From: Osedax fenrisi
Lineage: Eukaryota > Annelida > Polychaeta > Sabellida > Siboglinidae
Direction of reading: 5' to 3'
DNA: 64,000 bases
Assembly (NCBI GenBank): GCA_964019155.1
Contig: OZ025244.1
Span: 10,462,444 to 10,526,443, forward strand
The notes beneath the pieces are model-generated. The model was not told the DNA's origin, searched no databases, and saw only the letters and a list, made by a program, of their open reading frames with translations. Both the position numbers and the translations under genes were made by a program. Every line of letters begins with the position of its first letter. Position 1 is the first letter of the stretch. Shown here piece by piece: positions 36,395-48,170 of this stretch.

Positions 36395-38772
36395 CTTACA
36401 TTACCAGGTCGAGCTTGCTCGGCATTCTAAGACACGTTTCTTCCATTCATTTTTATTTTCCACCAAGTTAATCAGCTATTCCACTTCACATTCAGTATCT
36501 TCTACCATTTGATCTACGAATGTGTTAGCGGGTCTTCCACGAGAGTGCTGACCATGTTTGGGAGTCCATAGTATCACATCACTAACTAGCTCATTTTTGC
36601 TTCTCTAGCAGTGTCAAGGCAATTCACTTTCTTTGTTCATGAATTGAACTTGTTATTCTTGAAATATTGTTATAAAGCTCTGTGTTTGTCATATTCTCTC
36701 TCCAAAACACGTTCAGGGCGGCTCGTAGCATGCGCATGTAGGAACCATCGATCTTCTTCTCCAGTGTTAATGTCCATGTAATTGCTCCATATACTAGTAC
36801 TAACTAAACTGTTGCTCTGAAGAAGTTTCTCTTCAAGTTTTTTGAGAGTATAGATTTCCATATATTAGTTAACTGGTTTAATGCAGACCAAGATTTTCCA
36901 ATTCTATCATTTATATCGTGTTCTGTAGATGAGATATAGCTGCCAAGGTATTTAAAATTGTTAACTTGCTTTATCCTTTCACCATTCTGGCTACTCATTA
37001 CATCTCGTATAGTATTATGTTGATTGAATGTCATGTACTCAGTTTTATCGACATTAATATGGAGTCCAATTTCTTTGTTTGACTTTTCTATGTAATAGTA
37101 AATTTGCTTTCCTGAGATTATTTGTAGTGATGGCAATATAATCTGCGTATATTATGTTGACTGTAGGGTATATTATGCTCTATCTTTCTGCAATTTTTAA
37201 TCCTAGTTCTGTATTACAATCAATGTATTTTCTTAGTAGGTACGTAATCAATGCAGATAATAAACACAAATTGTGCGATGTTATCTCTTTGCAGAACGCC
37301 GGTTGTAATAGAAAGAAAGGGGTGTCTCTATCAGGTAAAAGTATGTCTCTCATTTTATTTCTGTCGATTGAATCGAACGCTTTCGAAAAGTCAATAAAAA
37401 GTAATATGGCTGGTAGGTTATTGTCTTTTACTCCTACGATTATGCGCCGTACAGTTAGTATTTGACCGTTTGTGGATCTGTTAGTTCTGAACTATTTTGG
37501 TTTTTTCTAAGAATAGGATCAATGTTCGGTCTTATTCTATTTAATATCAACAAATTATAGATCTTCGCTGCAATTGGTGTAAATGTTATCCCTCTGTAGT
37601 TTTCAGTATTGACTAGGTTTCCTTTTTTGGAACCGGTAGTAAACATCCTTCGTTCCATCTCTGTATATGATCCTGATTATATACTGTTGTAAAAATGTAA
37701 TAGTATGTATTTAAATGTTTCTAGCTTCCATACTTCAGCTGTTGTTTCATCTAGACCTACGGCTTTACCATTTTTAATGCTTCTCGCAGCCTTATCTATT
37801 TTATCAGAAGTGAAAGGTCCTTTATTTATGTCTAATAAACAGTATATAATTCTTGATATTTCTTCATTTTCTGTAATTCTTGGGTATTTACCCAATAAAT
37901 CTTGAAAATGTTTGTGCTATAGTTTCACCCGTTCTTCATCATTTTTCGTATATATCTTTGATCTGCTCGAGTTTTTTCTCCCACTTACCTCATTTACTGT
38001 TTTCCATACTGTTGCTGATTTTTGGTTTCATACATCGCTTTGTATTTCGTACTATCTTTATTCAGATTGTTCTTTTTCATAGGAATGCTCAAGTTATTTT
38101 TGTGCTCTCTTGAATTTTCTGATATTTTCCATTGTTGGGTGTGAATCACTTTGTTGTGCTGTTTCTTGTAGTTTCTGTCGCTTATATATATAGTTTCCCA
38201 TGGTATTCTTTTCTTAAGCTTTGGTGTAAGTGTATTATGTTTTATTCCTTACATGCAGTTTCGACATGTTTGTATCAGCAGTTAGTGTAGATGAATTGCT
38301 CTGGAATACTTCGAACCTGTTTTTTACTTTTATAATGAATGATTTTCGTATTTCAGTGTTATTATTTAGGCTGCTCCAGTCATAAGGTTTGTTAATTTTT
38401 ATTTTGTTTCTTATTTGTTCTGAGTATTAGTCTTATTTGAGCTGAAATAATTCGGTGGTCAGAGGCGACACTTATACAATAAGTATATACCTATATGCTC
38501 TACAATTATTTGCACTATTTTTCCACTTTTTGTTAATGATAAAATAATCGATTTGTGATGTGCTAGAGTTTGGTACTTTATATATATGTCCAAGTCTGAC
38601 ATTGTTTTTTTTTGGAAATGTGTATTTACTAAATACTATTTAGGCATAATAGTTTATTTTCGAGAAGAAGATTTTTAAACATTTCTCCGTTTCTATTACT
38701 ATTTTGATGATAGGATAATTTAAAACTATCGTTTTGTCCTAGATGGGCATTGAAATCGACCCCAATTATCAG
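36395..38772 (-). pseudogene. RTE-type LINE, 5'-truncated in the endonuclease
   Basis: Minus strand from 38772. Endonuclease: DFNAHLGQN, then SSTSQIDYFIINKKWKNS and CRAYRYI. Linker: PFTSDKIDKAARSIKNGKAV and GLDETTAEVWKLE. RT: KKGNLVNTENYRGITFTPIA, AKIYNLLILNRIRPNIDPIL, RKNQN, LLFIDFSKAFDSIDRNKMRD, and the catalytic box reading IYADYIAIT (YADY rather than YADD). Then INVDKTEYMTFNQH, VNNFKYLGSYISSTEHDIND and NQLTNIWKS. C-terminus: ELVSDVILWTPKHGQHSRGR, then PANTFVDQMVEDTE, ending near 36400. The RFxGHxxR..LW.P..G..rGRP tail is the RTE signature. Multiple frameshifts. The 5' end stops where a TA-target MITE begins. Confidence 0.82.
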
Positions 38773-38774
38773 GA

Positions 38775-39249
38775 TATATAATATAACCAATCAGCGCGCA
38801 TCATATGATATATTCTGATTTTCATAAAAATCGCGTGCGTTATAATATTAATACTACCAATAAAGCTATATCTAAAAATTGTATTATTTAGGTACTTAAA
38901 TAGTATTAATTAAATAATAATAAAAAAAAATAAATTATTAACTAATTAAATTAGAATAAATTATTAATAATGTAATTGTAATTTGTCTGATTGATTCATC
39001 AATAATATATAGTTTATCTAGTGGTATATAGGGTGTCCGTATTATAACACAGGGTATCCGTATTCGGACATGGGTACCGAATACGGAAACCCCTGTTATC
39101 TGTAGAATTAAAAGATTAAATAAAATATTAAAATCACAATAATATCTATATTCATATAATATTAATATATTGTAATTTTTGAATAAAAATAATGAGTCAT
39201 TAAATGTTAAGACCATTTATTAAAGTGTCCGTATTAAGTTACTTTCCCC
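38775..39249. mobile_element. GGGGAAAG-ended MITE family, copy 1 (left end missing)
   Basis: From AACCAATCAGCG to the right terminus AAGTTACTTTCCCC, followed by TA (39250-39251). It aligns with 44950-46043, excluding the insertion there, and includes the GTGTCCGTATT repeats. The first 110 bp present in the other copy are missing. Its uninterrupted TAACTAATTAAATT gives the pre-insertion sequence for the MITE nested in the second copy. Confidence 0.75.
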
Positions 39250-39251
39250 TA

Positions 39252-39609
39252 CTGTCCGTATTAGGGATTTATATGATCTCTTCAAGTATATATGCTTATA
39301 ACTTAATTAATATTTAATACTAAATAGAGCAATTATGTATATAATATTTACAATATTGTATATCAATACTTTGTATATTCTTGAGAAGATTTTAAGTTTT
39401 ATAAATTTAAAAGCGTAATAAAAATTTATTTTATTTGATATATCAGAACTATTTTGAATAATTAAAAAATATTTATTCAGACTATTTAATAAATAGTATT
39501 TATATGTTTATGAATATGTTATTCATTACATATTTTTGTAGGATTTATGGTTTCTGAGATACCGAGAGTGTCTGTATTCGGGCACTATCCGTATTCGGTT
39601 ACTTTCCCC
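39252..39609. mobile_element. GGGGAAAG-ended MITE, inverted relative
   Basis: It starts CTGTCCGTATTAGGGATTTA, which is the inverse of 44900-44930, and ends CGGTTACTTTCCCC at 39609 followed by TA. The internal sequence differs from copy 1. It shares the outer terminus and the CCGTATT motifs, so it is a related or recombined member lying tail-on to copy 1. Confidence 0.6.
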
Positions 39610-39611
39610 TA

Positions 39612-40400
39612 CTTTTGTTAATATAAATAATTGACATATATAAAGATGATCTATGGGATGTGACCATACAATCTATGGCATACATGCGTCCTAGTTTATA
39701 TAGTATGTTATAAGAATATACTTTATACCATTTTATAGAATTTTGTAGATAACAAATAGAAACAATAATCTATAACTTTAATGATATACAACTTATATAT
39801 CTCATAATATTATAATATATATATATGTATATATATAATATTAATAAAGACCGATATTTTCTATTACTGTAATCCTACTGAATATATGAATATATTATAT
39901 ATTATAATATTAAGTGAATACTCATTAAAAACATGGTGAATAAAATTATATTTGGACTTTTTAAATATACAATAATTATATTATAATTATATATATATAT
40001 ATATATATATATCATATGCTATAATATTAATATAACTTATAATTATAAAAAATATGTTTCTATAAAATTAGAGTCGATAATTTATTTATACACAATTATA
40101 TAAGATAACTTCTTAATATCATTGTAAGACCCATTTTAATGGTACGGATGCGTGTCCTACCGTAGGGCCCCTACTGCTTGTGTGTCTAACACCTTGGCTA
40201 ATTTAGCCACTCAGATAGTTTATAATATATATGTTCATCACAGCTCTTGCAATGTGGTATCAAATCTATTAGCTAGAATATATAACTCCATATGCCTTTA
40301 TAGTACACGATTTATTATATAATAACTCCATACAACCTATATGGGTATACCCTTAATATGATGCACTCGTTCATATACTCGTTCCTATTTCATACCCCAT
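39612..40400. other. AT-rich spacer
   Basis: No gene. A short less AT-rich patch at 40130-40200 (ACGGATGCGTGTCCTACCG) is unassigned. Confidence 0.4.
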
Positions 40401-40535
40401 CTAACAGTAATAGCCTCATAATAGTAACATATTAGCATAATTAATAGCCTCAAATGTTTATATTGTTCTATTATTCTGCTAGTATGTTGCCATTTAATGT
40501 CTATTATGCTGCTATTATGTTGTTATTATAAAAGT
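40400..40535. mobile_element. Remnant of the CCCAGCAAAC MITE family
   Basis: Repeats of TAATAGCCTCATAATAG and the inverse TATTATGCTGCTATTATG match the interior of the element at 50579-50812, including the shared phrase AATGTTTA...GAGGCT in inverted form. Termini are lost. Confidence 0.5.
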
Positions 40536-40581
40536 TGTGGCAATCGATCAACCTTATATATTCCACACTCCCTATATTATA

Positions 40582-40623
40582 TATAATGATGTAAGTCAAG
40601 TATACTTGACTTACATCATTATA
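40582..40623. repeat. 42-bp perfect palindrome within a longer inverted repeat
   Basis: ATGTAAGTCAAGTA is followed directly by TACTTGACTTACAT, extending to 21 bp per arm without a spacer. Outside it, CCTTATATATTCCACACTCC (40550-40571) and its inverse at about 40624-40648 continue the inverted repeat with a short asymmetry. Likely an end-to-end fold-back remnant. Confidence 0.85.
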
Positions 40624-40839
40624 GGGAGTGTTGAATATATAAGGTTACTACATAAGTATACTAACCTATACTGAATAGGTGATGAACCTACTTATTATAC
40701 TCCATATACGGTGTAGTACCTGCATGACATGTAATGCCCCCTATAGGGGGGTCTATCATATATGATATTGGTCATATAATAATAATATATATATATATAC
40801 TAATATTGTATGAATTATAATTTAATTTCATTTATTTTA

Positions 40840-41390
40840 AATACTCTTTGTCCAAGAGCAATCGAGCGTCTAAAGTAAAAACAAAAAACAATATAACAGA
40901 ACATAAACGAAAATAAAACAACTAATAATAACGAACAATATGAATACAGAAAGTACTCAACTTTAATATAAATAGTAAATAAAATTGTAAATAGTGATAC
41001 AAATAGTGATCAGGGAAATGCAATGGTAAATCGATACGTTTTTAATAGAGGTTTAAATGAGTTGGTTGATTTAGTAGCGCATAGTTTATGTGGTAGTTTA
41101 TTCCATAAATAAGGGGCCGCGGCACATATCGCGATATGTGCCATGCAAGAATATTAGTAGTATGGAGATTAAGTTTAGAGGGTAGATGTAGAAGGTAAGA
41201 AGTAGTAGAACGGAGAGAGATAATATGAGTTATACTATAGATTAAGGAAGATAGATATTCAGGTCGGTTGTGGTAAATAGAGTTATGCATTAGTAGAAGA
41301 ACTTTAAATATTACTCTAAATCTGATTAGTAGCTTTAAGTATGGAGAAATATGAGTAAAATTAGTAATCATAAGTACACTTATAAATGGT
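40840..41390 (-). pseudogene. CR1/L2-like LINE, 3' end fragment
   Basis: Minus strand from 41371: FTHISPYLKLL, then RFRVIFKVLLLMHNSIYHNR and PEYLSSLI. This aligns with LKSLHWLPITQRIQYKILLM and NNPEYLTDLL of the 17-25 kb LINE. Then RSTTSYLLHLPSKLN and a short C-terminus. The 3' UTR ends around 40860 in CTCTTGGACAAAGAG followed by AT-rich tail sequence, a typical CR1/L2 3' end. The 5' is truncated near 41390. Confidence 0.75.
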
Positions 41391-41399
41391 ATCTAATAA

Positions 41400-41712
41400 G
41401 TTACTAATCAGATTCTCAAGTTTTTACTTTTTCGAGTCATTCTGGTTCACTTTGAATATATGTTCTAAGAATCCACCATTACAATCATATAACTAGTGAA
41501 AACTCCTCTCTCTCTCTAGTTCTATGATTACAAAACATAATATCCATTAAATCGATTACCGAAATAAAGACGTCGCGCTTCAATGATTTCCTATATCCGA
41601 TTAATATTGACATATATCGAATCCCGCCCATTGGTCTATAATCGTGATACTTCACTGCGTGAGTTATATAGTTAATATTATAGTTCCTGTCAGCGTATAT
41701 GCGTTGTGAATA

Positions 41713-41747
<35 letters not shown>

Positions 41748-42024
41748 AAACTCAATATATATTATGCAGTATGTATATGACTATGTATGTCATTTCTTGT
41801 TTAATATATAAATAACGTTATATATAATAATAATATATAGTTTATAATATATTCTATTGTGGATTAATGCTAATAAGATACAATACATTAAGCAATGTTT
41901 CTTACAGAAATTGGTTAGTTTAAATATCCTACTATATAGTACTATATAACTATAGTTATTGAAATTAAAACAAATGCATGTATAGTACACACATATATAT
42001 CTATGTACACACAAATATAAACAC

Positions 42025-42061
<37 letters not shown>

Positions 42062-42735
42062 GAACACACAGGTGAATAAATAAATGTAGGTATACCTATA
42101 TATATATATAAGCTGTTATAATAGGGTACCCAGCAGCAGCAGCACTATATAGGCTAACCTGTGTTCGAACATGTGTATGAGTGATCACTTAGTGTTACAC
42201 AATGTGTTGCGTTGCTTGATCCTATAGGATATAGGATTGATCCTATAGGATTTAGGATAGGATATAGTATATAGGATATATAAATACTGGTTCGTTAAGA
42301 TATCCTTGCAACCTATAGGTGCTAGCTATCTAACCTATAGGCAAGCTTTAGCCTCGCTTTGAAATATCGCTAGAATAATAACTTTTTGTTTATTGTAATT
42401 TAATCCTAACTATGAAAATAATTTATATATGTATTATTTTGTGTACAATATATTGTGTACTTTCATACGCATGCGAATCTATTATAGCGTATTTAAGTTT
42501 CACGCACGCGGTTACATAATATGAACTCTGTATACAGTAGTGTACCTATACGATAGGACTTGTTCAGTAGCCTATACGTATGTATGTGTAAACTATTGTA
42601 TTACACACTCGTATTGTACTGGGTTATGTTATACACTCGTTGTAGTCTACTTGGTATCATTATAGTCTATGTTTATATAAATAATATAGTGTTGATTTGT
42701 ATCTGTATTATAAAGTGTATATATATATATATATA
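41400..42735. other. AT-rich spacer with short palindromic repeats
   Basis: (TA)n at 41716-41745 and 42028-42058. 42220-42275 contains repeated GATCCTATAGGAT palindromes. 42298-42345 has an imperfect inverted pair (CAACCTATAGGTGC / CTAACCTATAGG). Open frames here are Tyr/Cys/Ile-rich low complexity. No gene recognised. Confidence 0.5.
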
Positions 42736-42739
42736 TATA

Positions 42740-43409
42740 CAGTAGAAGCTCGGTAACTCAACATTGCCGATAACTCAACATCCACAAAATATTTGGTTGG
42801 ATTCGTATCTTTTACATGTAAAACTAGATTGCTCAACAAATATAATTCAACATAGATTATTATTTAAACCTACATTATTCAACATGGTTTTATTTAATAA
42901 TATATGGATATAAATATATAAACGTAAAAATACAATTACAATTATTATATTATCATACGAGTACTATTTTGAATGCATTTATGTGAACAAAACATTAATT
43001 AAGTCTATAGACTAAGTATATATATATATTTATTAACTATCCCTTACAATGGACAATGACTCATGAGTGCATCCTTGCAAGGCATAATCAAGGAGTAGAC
43101 CTATTTTGAATTATCCAATGGGGAATGATTATTTTTAACAATAAGTTTATTAAAATGAATATAGTACTATTCCCAAGAAATCCTTGTTATTCCTATAACT
43201 TTTTATTTATTATAATTATTATTTTAGAACAAGATACAATCTATAAACTTAATAATAATCATAAACCATCATTAGGAGTAATATAATATTAGTAGCGTAA
43301 CAAATATACCATTATAAATAAAAATAAATGTATACATCAGATAACTCAACATACTCGCTAACTCAACATGAAAACTCCGTCCCGTCAATGTTGAGTTATC
43401 GAGCTTTGA

Positions 43410-43412
<3 letters not shown>
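42740..43412. mobile_element. pogo/Tigger-like non-autonomous element
   Basis: Ends CAGTAGAAGCTCGGTAAC (left) and CAGTCAAAGCTCGATAAC (right, minus strand) start the CAGT-type terminal repeat of pogo elements, with further ACTCAACAT repeats inside both ends (42755-42890, 43340-43400). TA flanks both ends (42738-42739, 43413-43414), and both flanks are (TA)n arrays, so the target lay inside or seeded a microsatellite. No transposase. Confidence 0.85.
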
Positions 43413-43451
<39 letters not shown>

Positions 43452-43749
43452 TAATATGTACTTATAGTATATTTATGTAGGTGTTATATAAAATATGTAT
43501 TATAGAACTTTATGTAATACAAACTTCTATTAAAATGTGAGTATTTTAATATTAAAATTATTATTTGCATGATTTGTATACATCATATATGATAGAAATT
43601 GTTGTAAGTTTATTCGATTACATTATTTCGCACATAATATAAAACATATGAATATATGTATATTTATAAATATATATATATATATATATATCTAGTAACA
43701 TTAATATAATATGTATTATATATATATAATATTTATATTATAGTATATA
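43413..43749. other. (TA)n and AT-rich spacer
   Basis: (TA)n at 43413-43450 and 43668-43690. Nothing else seen. Confidence 0.6.
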
Positions 43750-43980
43750 CAAAGATTTTGCGAATCAAAGATAAAAATCTCCCTAACTATGCAACGTAAT
43801 TAGTATTCATACATCCCGCTGCTAGCAGCAGTATCGAAATCGATTTAGGTTTGCCGCGATTTGAATACTACAATGTTTTTATTTGTCTATTAAATGACAT
43901 GCAATATAAATTAGCTTTTACTCGCCACATAGATATTTGTAGCATTTAAAACCAACATATACTATTGATTTGTTATAGAT
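43750..43980. mobile_element. CAAAGATTTT MITE family, copy 3 (5' half only)
   Basis: Matches 2930-3165 with scattered differences, including GCTGCTAGCAGCAGTATCG, then stops abruptly where a hAT element starts (CAGTGG at 43981). The right half is not found nearby. Confidence 0.8.
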
Positions 43981-44470
43981 CAGTGGTTCCCAAGCTGGGG
44001 GTCGCGACCCACAAGTGGATCGACTGCCATTTGTTTGGGGGTAACTTGGTTTTATATATTGTATAATATATCATATGTTACATATGTTACATATGTTATA
44101 TTTTAATATTAAAATAAATATAATTCATTTTTTTTTAAATTATTATTTAAATGGAGCGTCGTCATTTATTTATATATATATACATTCATTTATAAATAAA
44201 TTACTAATCTCAAAATGGTTAAATTTATATTTTATTTATATTTCTTATATTTTTTTATTATTTAATTTTCGGTTATTTGCGAAGTTTAAAATAAAAATCA
44301 ATTGTTCGTATACAATTGGATGAATCCATTGATATGACTCAAATGTCATAATTGATGGTATTCGTACGTTACATCGTAAACAAATCTATAAAAGAAGAGT
44401 TTATTTTCTGTGAACCAATTAGTACCTACAACAACAACTAAAGAGTGTATTTATTTGATATATAAAATTA
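43981..44470 (+). pseudogene. ZBED5/GTF2IRD2-type hAT transposon relic
   Basis: The terminus CAGTGGTTCCCAAGCTGG at 43981, followed by GTCGCGACCC, is the end type of hAT elements related to the ZBED5 family. At 44314-44450 the plus strand reads LDESIDMTQMS, a stop, LMVFVRYIVNKSIKEEFIFC and EPIST. This matches the LDESTDxxxxAxLLVFVRY...KEExLFCxPL stretch of those transposases, which contains a catalytic Asp. Two stops lie inside this short piece. No BED finger, dimerisation domain or right terminus was found. The element is inserted in or next to the CAAAGATTTT MITE. Confidence 0.7.
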
Positions 44471-44835
44471 TTTAAAGCATTTATTGCAATCCAGATTCAA
44501 AAAAATTGTAAACCAATGAATATGAGTTATTTTATATAACTACGAAATAGGGGGAGACAAAACATTTATAAACATTTTAAAGTACGACTGCGAAGAAGGA
44601 GAATAATCAAGAACACTGATTATTGAAAGGGAGGATGATGTAGAGTGATTAAAAGATCTGGTTGAGTTAGAACTCGACTACAGAAGAAGAAGAAGAAGAA
44701 GATTATATAAATAAAATAGATATAATTGTATAATTATGTAATTTATGATCACAGCAATAACAAAATATCTAAAATAAAATTAGTTTTATTTCGATTAATG
44801 ACGAATAATAAGAATTGAAAATGGTGAATGCAATA
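44471..44835. other. Unassigned spacer, partly GAA-rich
   Basis: Includes (GAA)n at 44681-44701 and may be remaining hAT coding sequence too decayed to read. No right hAT terminus seen. Confidence 0.4.
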
Positions 44836-46043
44836 GGGGAAAGTAATCGAATACTGGCAGTGCCCGAATATTAATTAAGTTATAAGCATATATCTAGAGA
44901 TCATATAAATCCCTAATACGGACACTCTATATTTCTTAATAAGGAAACCTATAACCAATCAGCGAGAAGCGTGTGAATTATTCTGATTTTCATAAAAATT
45001 TGCTTGCAATATAATATTAATACCACCAATAAATCTAATCTAAAAATTTTATTATTTATATACTTAATTTGTATTATTAATTAAAAAAATAATAAAAATA
45101 AATTAATTAATTAGGGGAGGGAAGGGGGTAGTGGCCGAGGAGGGAGTAGTGGCCGTTTTAATTAACGCTTAAATGGTGCTTGATAGGATAAAAAGTTCTA
45201 TATAATATTTAGATAATCAAAATATCTATAATATATAGTACATTTTTTTTTTAATAATTAATTAATTACTCTAATTTATTATATAATCATTTTTTGTCAA
45301 ATTTTGACAAAAAACACGATTATATATATTTATGCTTATTTATGTGTAAGACTATGTGTATATATAATTAAATCATTTAATCAAATAAGGTGCGTATGCA
45401 TCATAAATATAATTATTTAATATTACATCATTAAAAAAATATAAATCGAATACATTACGAGATACATATCGCATGTTATGGTACTAGCGGCCACTACTAG
45501 AGCCTTGCCTTATTTTAGTGCTTTTTGTATTGCCTAATCAAACGTTTATATTATTAGGTTAAACATTTTATATATAAAAGTGAAATCACAGTATTCTAGA
45601 ACTATATGATTTCAAGTTAATTCAAAAAAATAAGAGCCTAAAATTCAGTATTTATCGATATATTAGAAATCTTCTGAGGCATAATAATTATTGGCCACTA
45701 CTCCCTTGCCTCCCCTACTAATTAAATTATATATTAAATTATTCATAAAATGAATTATAAATAATGTAATTGTAATTTATCTGATTGATTCATCAATAAT
45801 ATATAGTTTATGTAGTGGTATATATGGTGTCCGTATTATAACACAGAGTGTCCGTATTCAGACATGGGAACCGAATACGGACACCCTCGTTATCTATTGA
45901 ATAAAAAGATTAAATACAATTTTAAAATCACAATAATATCTATAATATAATATTAATATATTGTAATTTTTAAATACAAATATTTAGTCTTCAAATGTTA
46001 AGACCATTTATTGTTAAAGTGTCCGTATTAGGATACCTTCCCC
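44836..46043. mobile_element. GGGGAAAG-ended MITE family, copy 2 (both ends, interrupted)
   Basis: Left end GGGGAAAGTAATCGAATAC (44836) and right end GGGGAAGGTATCCTAATAC (minus strand, ending 46043), flanked by TA on both sides (44834-44835, 46044-46045). Internal CCGTATT/AATACGGACAC repeats occur near both ends. It is interrupted by a second MITE at 45114-45715. Without it the element is about 600 bp. No coding sequence. Confidence 0.82.
45114..45715. mobile_element. GGGGAGGG-ended MITE nested in another MITE
   Basis: Left end GGGGAGGGAAGGGGGTAG and right end GGGGAGGCAAGGGAGTAG (minus strand), each continuing into TGGCC. TA lies outside both ends (45112-45113, 45716-45717). The related copy at 38775-39249 shows the region uninterrupted, which serves as an empty site. 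Interior AT-rich, no gene. The terminal style is close to that of its host MITE (GGGGA), suggesting related TA-targeting transposases. Confidence 0.85.
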
Positions 46044-46045
46044 TA

Positions 46046-46443
46046 CATAATAATGCATGAATATATAAGTGTATACAATATGTATATATATATATATAAT
46101 ACTGGAAGTTCAATTGTATATATATATATACATATATACATATATACACACATGTATATGTATACGTATAGACGTATACATATACGTATACGTCTATACC
46201 ATATATGGGTGAAAATAAACAAATGAATTATTCAAGGAAATCAATATACACTATAGTTTATTATATATAATAAAAGAGAGAATATCATAAAAGTATAAAA
46301 TATAGACAAAGAGATGTACATAGCTTAGGTATACTCGGGGAAATAATATTACAGTAATGTACATTATGTAGGGTACATGTAATGTATTTTTAATACTAAG
46401 TCACCTAAATTCCATCGATAGATCCTATCTAAAATATGTCTAC

Positions 46444-46485
<42 letters not shown>

Positions 46486-46493
46486 TTGTTTAG
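46046..46493. other. AT-rich spacer upstream of a candidate host exon
   Basis: TA/TACG-rich with a palindrome around 46160-46200 (TATAGACGTATACATATACG). 46471-46493 is a pyrimidine-poor but AG-ended acceptor region (TTTGTTTAG). Confidence 0.4.
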
Positions 46494-46615
46494 ATGAAGG
46501 ATGCCGTAGTGACACTGTTTCTCGCCTCGGAGACAGAATGAAGATAACCAGTCTGTACACAACTAAAACCCGTCCTTCCACGGGGCTGGTGTCCTACAAA
46601 AGTAACAATAATAAG
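46494..46615 (+). CDS. Host gene exon A
   Basis: 122 bp, preceded by TTTAG and followed by GTATGC. Open in one frame only (entering with two bases of a codon), which continues in phase into exon B. Confidence 0.55.
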
Positions 46616-46678
46616 GTATGCTTAGTTATATGCATGCGTTTCATTATTCTAATATAAACTTTATATATTTTTATGATT

Positions 46679-46721
<43 letters not shown>

Positions 46722-47023
46722 CATTAATGTATACGTATTTCACAAATATACAATTTCAAAATATTATTTAACAATGTATTAACACTCAGAGAAATCACAT
46801 TACATAATATAATATTAAGATAAACATACAATATATTAATATCAGATATAACGTATTAAAAGGTTAATAAACTAGTGTTTAAATAATTATTTTGAAATTT
46901 TAGATTTGATAAATATTTTTATTATAAAATAAACATTATATTATGAATACATTATATATTTTTTAAATTACTTAATAACATATTTTAGTTTTACTGTATA
47001 CTTAATTAAATTGATTAAATAAT

Positions 47024-47090
<67 letters not shown>

Positions 47091-47662
47091 AAGTTGCATT
47101 ACGTAAAAAGTAATAAGAAACAAAAAAAATATTGAAATTATTAATTAAAAAAACCAACGTTTTCCGATCGGAAAATTGCTCGAGCTTTTAAAACTCTAAT
47201 TCCATATATATATATATATATATATATCCTTAATGGATATATAACTACAAATAATCCGACAACTCTATTTATATCAGAAAAGGTCATCTTTATCGGCTAG
47301 CATCAGACGAGAATATTACATGAATGACTTTCTTATCCCGGTTTACATTAACTTATGAATTAACATTAGATTCCCGTGTAAATCTGTATCAAATATCGCA
47401 TGTATTTAATCTAAAACAGTAACTTCACTCTATATATATATGGATTTCGAACTACTTCATAAGGATATATGTTTATGAAGTATACTGTATACGCTTGTGA
47501 AGTATACTATGAACTATACTTGTAACTATAACTATAACTATAACTATAACTATAACTATAACTATATATAGTTGTAATCTATAGTCAAAAACCTAAAAAT
47601 GTATAATGTAATGTATGTATATGATGTTTTACCGACATGTACGGGTTTAACACGTGAGGCAT

Positions 47663-47712
<50 letters not shown>

Positions 47713-47762
47713 GTGTGTATACATACGTGTATATAGCATGTATAAATACGTGGTATACCACG

Positions 47763-47794
<32 letters not shown>

Positions 47795-47815
47795 AAAACT
47801 AAATTATAGAACTGA

Positions 47816-47855
<40 letters not shown>

Positions 47856-48126
47856 TCAGTTCTATAATTTTTGGAATATTGACAACTACAAAATTCCGAC
47901 ATAAACTATATATATATATACCTAGAGGAGATATACATAGGAGATATATATAGATTACTTAATGTATATAATTATAATTGTGTATATTATACATAGCATA
48001 CATGTTTATTCTTAACTTTGAATACCGCATGTATATACATATATAATTTATATTTAATGCCGCGTATTTTATAACCGATCATCTCACTCATATATGTCAC
48101 TCTATCTATATACCTGCATATGTACT

Positions 48127-48170
<44 letters not shown>

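Noticed and set aside
44075..44323. Plus-strand frame of Ile/Tyr/Phe-rich residues within the hAT relic
   Set aside because: It is out of frame with the recognisable transposase segment and is low complexity.
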